Origin: Smittium culicis
Lineage: Eukaryota; Kickxellomycota; Harpellomycetes; Harpellales; Legeriomycetaceae
Assembly: GCA_001970855.1 (NCBI GenBank)
Contig: LSSN01004787.1
Span: 1-11,537 of the forward strand
Direction: 5' to 3'
DNA: 11,537 nucleotides
Part shown: one piece after another, positions 8,225 to 11,537 of the stretch
Numbering within the stretch: the first letter of the stretch is position 1
Layout: each line of letters starts with the position of its first letter
Made by a program: the position numbers and the translations under genes
The notes under the pieces: generated by a model
Told to the model about the DNA's origin: nothing
The model's database searches: none
The model's input: only the letters and a program-made list of their open reading frames with translations

Positions 8225-8653
8225 AAAAACATAATGTATCATAAAATAAAGCATATTCCCGATATATATATAACCAATAATTTCTTTTATCTATTAATAA
8301 TCACAATTTTCTCTCAAACTAATTCATAAATCACCCTTTATTAAGCAATACATATTTTAACCCACTGACTGAAAATATTAATAATTATAACTTGATCAAT
8401 TAAAAAATTATGCTTTTTATTACATACATAATTTGTAATTGATTGATAAGTGGTCAGAATCTCATGAATTGCTTCTCAACTTAGTAAAATAACTAGTTAG
8501 AATCTGGTACAATTAAATATTTTTAAAAAATGCTTTTCCTAAACCGTAAGTATAGTGCCATTAAAAAAAGCTTTTTTTGATCTTATCTCTAAATCGCTCA
8601 TATTTTATTTATCATCATCGATTAAATTCTATATCTGATGTGCTTATGTATAT
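8225..8653. other. AT-rich spacer, no gene seen
   Basis: There is no coding frame and no complete inverted-repeat element. TTAACCCACTGACTG at about 8356 resembles a Family 1 left end but lacks a partner about 190 bp away. Confidence 0.4.
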
Positions 8654-8842
8654 GGGACATTCTTAGGAGAAGCGAAATTATTTTTCTTTTAAATTCTATT
8701 TGCTTATGTGAATTAGATGTAGCTATTGGTTATATCATTTAATTCATTCGACATAGTTTTCTGAAAGCATTGTAAAATTAAGCTAAATGTTAATATAGGA
8801 AAATTTTAATTGTAAAAGTTCCGCACCTCCAAATAATCTCCC
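8654..8842 (+). mobile_element. Family 2 element, short form, copy 4
   Basis: The element is 189 bp. The left end is GGGACATTCTTAGGAGAAGC and the complement of the right end is GGGAGATTATTTGGAGGTGC. It is flanked by ATAT on both sides (8650-8653 and 8843-8846), a plausible 4-bp target duplication, although the AT-rich context weakens that. Confidence 0.62.
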
Positions 8843-9044
8843 ATATATATCGTATCCTTCCCTTGACTAATGTATTTCCTCTTAGTCGCTAAATGATATT
8901 CATCTCATCATCTTGAATAGCCAAAATCTTTTACATTTTCTGAAATTAATTAATTGAAAAGATTAATTGCCCATGCTTAAAACTATTATAATCAAAAGCC
9001 TATATCCCCTTTCAGAGGATATTCTCTTGATTTTTTACCTTTTA

Positions 9045-9244
9045 GGGAGATATATGACAATTTCTTTATAGAAAAGAAGCATGTTCTATTATAATTTTCC
9101 TTCATTTGAAATTCTATTTAGATTTTAAATCCGATAAGTATATTTTAATAAGTGCGTTAATTATTTTAGCCAACAATTCCACCTAATATCAATAAGCAAA
9201 CAATATCACAAGGAAAAAAAGTTCCTCTCGCCCTAAGAATCTCC
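9045..9244 (+). mobile_element. Family 2 element, short form, copy 5
   Basis: The complement of the right end (GGAGATTCTTAGGGCGAGAG) is clear. The left end GGGAGATATATGACAATTTC is worn and appears to carry a small insertion. The interior TTCTATTATAATTTTCCTTC and TTTAGATTTTAAATCC align with copy 3. The left boundary is uncertain by some 10 bp. Confidence 0.5.
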
Positions 9245-9277
9245 TGTATGCGAGTTTATTACGAGGAGAGGAACTTT
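9218..9277. repeat. Inverted repeat formed by two adjacent Family 2 ends
   Basis: AAAGTTCCTCTC (9218-9229) and GAGAGGAACTTT (9266-9277) are perfect reverse complements, 12 bp each. They are the right end of copy 5 and the left end of copy 6, which nearly abut. This explains the hairpin without a separate function. Confidence 0.75.
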
Positions 9278-9439
9278 CCCCTATAAAAAATTTCCCACTC
9301 ATTGCCCTTACTTTTAATTTTAAATCTTTTTAGAAAATATCATCAAATCAATTACCTGATACAACCAATAGCTTTATCTATTTGAAAAAATAAAATAATA
9401 ATTTATAAAAAAAAAATTCCGCCTCTTATAAGAATCTCC
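9251..9439 (+). mobile_element. Family 2 element, short form, copy 6
   Basis: The left end is worn (GTTTATTACGAGGAGAGGAA against the consensus ATTCTAATGAAGAGCGGAA). The complement of the right end is GGAGATTCTTATAAGAGGCG. The spacing of about 189 bp fits the short form. Confidence 0.55.
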
Positions 9440-9457
9440 AGTGTATATAATCCATAA

Positions 9458-9641
9458 CCCTTTCCTGGATTAAAGACTACTTTCAATCCGCCAAAAATAG
9501 CCTACCAAATTTAACTATTTAATTATATAATCAGTAAAAGTTTTGTGTTGTTGAAATTTAGCAGCAAATTGATAAAATATCTTATAAACCATCAACGAAT
9601 TAAAAATTTTTGATTTTTAATGAGCGCCATTTGTGAAAGCG
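9458..9641 (+). mobile_element. Family 1 (piggyBac-like) MITE, copy E (worn)
   Basis: The element is 184 bp. The left end CCCTTTCCTGG follows ATAA (9454-9457). The complement of the right end is CGCTTTCACAAATGGC, followed by TCAA (9642-9645). Both flanks are one base from TTAA. The interior AGCAGCAAATTGATA...CAACGAATTAAAAATTT parallels copy A. It is the most diverged member and lies 18 bp from Family 2 copy 6. Confidence 0.55.
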
Positions 9642-10440
9642 TCAAATCATCACGCATAAAACTCGGCTTTATACAATTGGCTGAACTCTTAATAAGTTCA
9701 CAAAGCTTTTATGTAAATTATTATTAATTATACTAATTATCTAACTTGCGCAATAATCTATACTTAGACGTATCTATTTTTACTGTCAAACCAACTGCCG
9801 GAAATTAATTGCTGTTAATTTTTTTAATTAGATATAATGATCACTATTTTCAAAGTTCTATATTACTATTTACAAAAATCTAGATCACTCAGCCTCATAT
9901 AATGTCCAGTAACTTTTCACAAAAAATAATACGTAATAAGGGTACTATAATTACAAAAATACTAGATTATTTTAGTAATAAAAAAATAAATGAGGCGCTG
10001 AGTTGAATTTGTAAACGTATAGACTTACTCTATCGAAATAGTATTCCCAATAATGAATATTAGCTGATAGAAAAAACGTTTACCAGCCTTATATTTTCCT
10101 AATTCTTGCTAGCTGTATATTTTTTTTATCGAGTCTGTATAAAAATTTCATCTTTTTAGATCAATCTAGCTTTTTTTAAAATAGCAAGAAAAATATTAGC
10201 AGCGTAAGCCTACCCCCTAGAAAGACTTTTCGACATTAAAAAATATCTTTTAGCGACCAATCCATTTGAGATTAAAACTCTAAATTATCCTCTTTAATAA
10301 ATGGCACAATTTTTTTATTTAAATATAATTTTTAGTACAATTCTTTATATAAAATTAAATCCCGATATACCCTATATTATTATTTTCAATGTATAAAATA
10401 TATTAGATTATGAACCATAAAAGACTTTATTCAGCTTTAA
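9642..10440. other. AT-rich spacer, no gene seen
   Basis: All frames I followed here are short and broken. It holds a weak inverted repeat at 9876-10009 and another pair (TTCTTGCTA at about 10103 against TAGCAAGAA at about 10183). Either could be an old transposon relic. Confidence 0.4.
9876..10009. repeat. Imperfect inverted repeat about 134 bp across
   Basis: CTCAGCCTCAT (9888-9898) pairs with ATGAGGCGCTGAG (9990-10002), apart from a two-base insertion. Weaker pairing extends outward through AAAT. It looks like the ends of a third, very short element, but only one copy is seen. Confidence 0.35.
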
Positions 10441-10630
10441 CCCTTACCTGCCAAACACCCTTTAAAAAAATTGTATTTATTGATTCGTTTGTGATTCATA
10501 ACCATATTTACGATTTGAATTTACTCTAAAAAAGAAAAAAAATTGAATGGACCTAGAAATTAAATAGCTTTTACTGAAAACAGATGACTATATTTAGTGG
10601 ATCAAAAAAGTTCTGCCATACATAAAAGGG
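10441..10630 (-). mobile_element. Family 1 (piggyBac-like) MITE, copy D
   Basis: The element is 190 bp with intact TTAA on both sides (10437-10440 and 10631-10634). The left end CCCTTACCTGCCAAAC is close to the usual piggyBac-type terminus. The complement of the right end is CCCTTTTATGTATGGC. The interior TATTTATTGATTCGTT matches copy B, so the two share an orientation. Confidence 0.78.
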
Positions 10631-10634
10631 TTAA

Positions 10635-11537
10635 TTATCCTGGCTCAAAATTTTTATAATTTATAAAACTATTTACAAGCTGAAAGTATAGTTCAATTTT
10701 TCTATTTGATGCATAGGTTATGAACTAAGGAAAGCATTTATAGTTTACAGAGTTAATGTGATAAATCATCATTATTCACGCCAATCCAACCCAAATACAA
10801 TATAAAAAACCTTCAATTTATTCAGTAAATAAAATTACATAAAATCTAAATGGAATTTCTATTGAACAAATACTATAAATAATTATTAAGTTGTCATTTC
10901 AATATGATTAAACCTAAAAATATCGTTCTATATGCTCAGAATCCCACGTTTAATTATTTCATTTCTGAAACTATTATTACCTAAAAAAAATTTAAATTTT
11001 TTTATTCGATAATAACTGTGCGAGCGAGTTTATAGACTAGATAAATTTAAAGTATAAATTCTATCCACCATAAATAATCTAACTACTAAAATTGACTGCT
11101 TTTACTATAGAAGGGAAAGTACCGTTATTAAATAAGTAGAATTCCTTGAAATTGATTTGACATATTAGCGATGCTTAATCTTATTCCAGGTCGTAGACTA
11201 AAGATAGAAATATTCCAAAATGCACTTTCCTTTTAAGCAAGTCAAATTTAGTCTTCTTTTTTTCTTTACAATTTTTCTTCAGCATTTTTTTTTAAAATTA
11301 ATCGAGCTATTTAGAGCAAAGATGTGGTAGATTTTAAGATACCACTACCTTTATTTTCAATTAAGGATTTTGATGTGATTTATTTAAAATTTTGGTTGTT
11401 CGAATATAAATTAATAAAAATAAAAACTAAGTATCAAGGCTTAAAGTTTTGAATTACTGACAGTATTTAAATTTTTTAAGCATACAGATATACGAGATTT
11501 AAGATTTTATTACTTTTTACTCTTTGTTATATTTTGA
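10635..11537. other. AT-rich right end of the window, no gene seen
   Basis: There is no coding frame of note. TCAGAATCCCA at about 10937 resembles a Family 2 right end without a partner. A small GTGGTA/TACCAC hairpin lies at 11324-11345. Nothing else stands out from the base composition. Confidence 0.4.

Noticed and set aside
9639..9650. GCGTCAAATCAT as a repeat of CATTTGACGCATG near 3279
   Set aside because: The match is about nine bases with unrelated flanks, which chance can explain in this composition.
1..11537. tRNA, rRNA or CRISPR array
   Set aside because: I saw no tRNA B-box (GGTTCGAATCC-like) sequence, no conserved rRNA stretch and no regularly spaced direct repeats. The repeats present are dispersed MITEs.

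Overview
The window is strongly AT-rich eukaryotic DNA. It has small spliceosomal introns (GTAAGT/GTACGT-type donors, TAG acceptors, TACTAAT-like branch sites) and long intergenic stretches full of short transposon remnants. The two clear genes, both on the minus strand, are a PH-CRIB-kinase of the fungal Cla4 class and a Golgi membrane protein of the fungal Tvp38 class. Together they point to a fungus. An AT-rich early-diverging lineage is my guess, but the window alone cannot settle the species.

Neither gene is a single open reading frame. Splicing by hand gives a three-exon TVP38-like gene (1499 down to 236, 309 residues) and a five-exon p21-activated kinase (6862 down to 4350, 712 residues). 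Every junction keeps the frame and falls inside a recognisable conserved block. The ATG at 5108 is an internal methionine of the kinase domain, not a start. The kinase would act downstream of Cdc42/Rac-type GTPases at membranes. The TVP38-like protein would act in Golgi/endosomal membranes. Nothing in the sequence links them beyond sharing a strand.

The rest is mostly small non-autonomous elements. Family 1 has five copies of 184-190 bp (starting at 2827, 3718, 8036, 9458 and 10441). Their ends read CCCTTTC... and they sit in TTAA or one-base variants of it, which is piggyBac-like. Family 2 has terminal inverted repeats of the type GGAGATTCTTAATGAAGAG, with two long copies of about 245 bp (2269, 2624) and four short copies of about 185-200 bp (3523, 8654, 9045, 9251). 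The Family 1 copy at 2827-3014 lies inside the Family 2 copy at 2624-3057. The uninterrupted sister at 2269-2514 serves as the empty site, which confirms the TTAA duplication. No transposase gene is visible.

Between the kinase promoter and the first downstream element (about 7100-8030) lies a stretch that is visibly less AT-rich. It may hold a small spliced plus-strand gene (7436 onward), but I do not recognise the product and confidence is low. From 9646 to the right edge I see no gene, only AT-rich sequence, one more Family 1 copy and weak inverted repeats.
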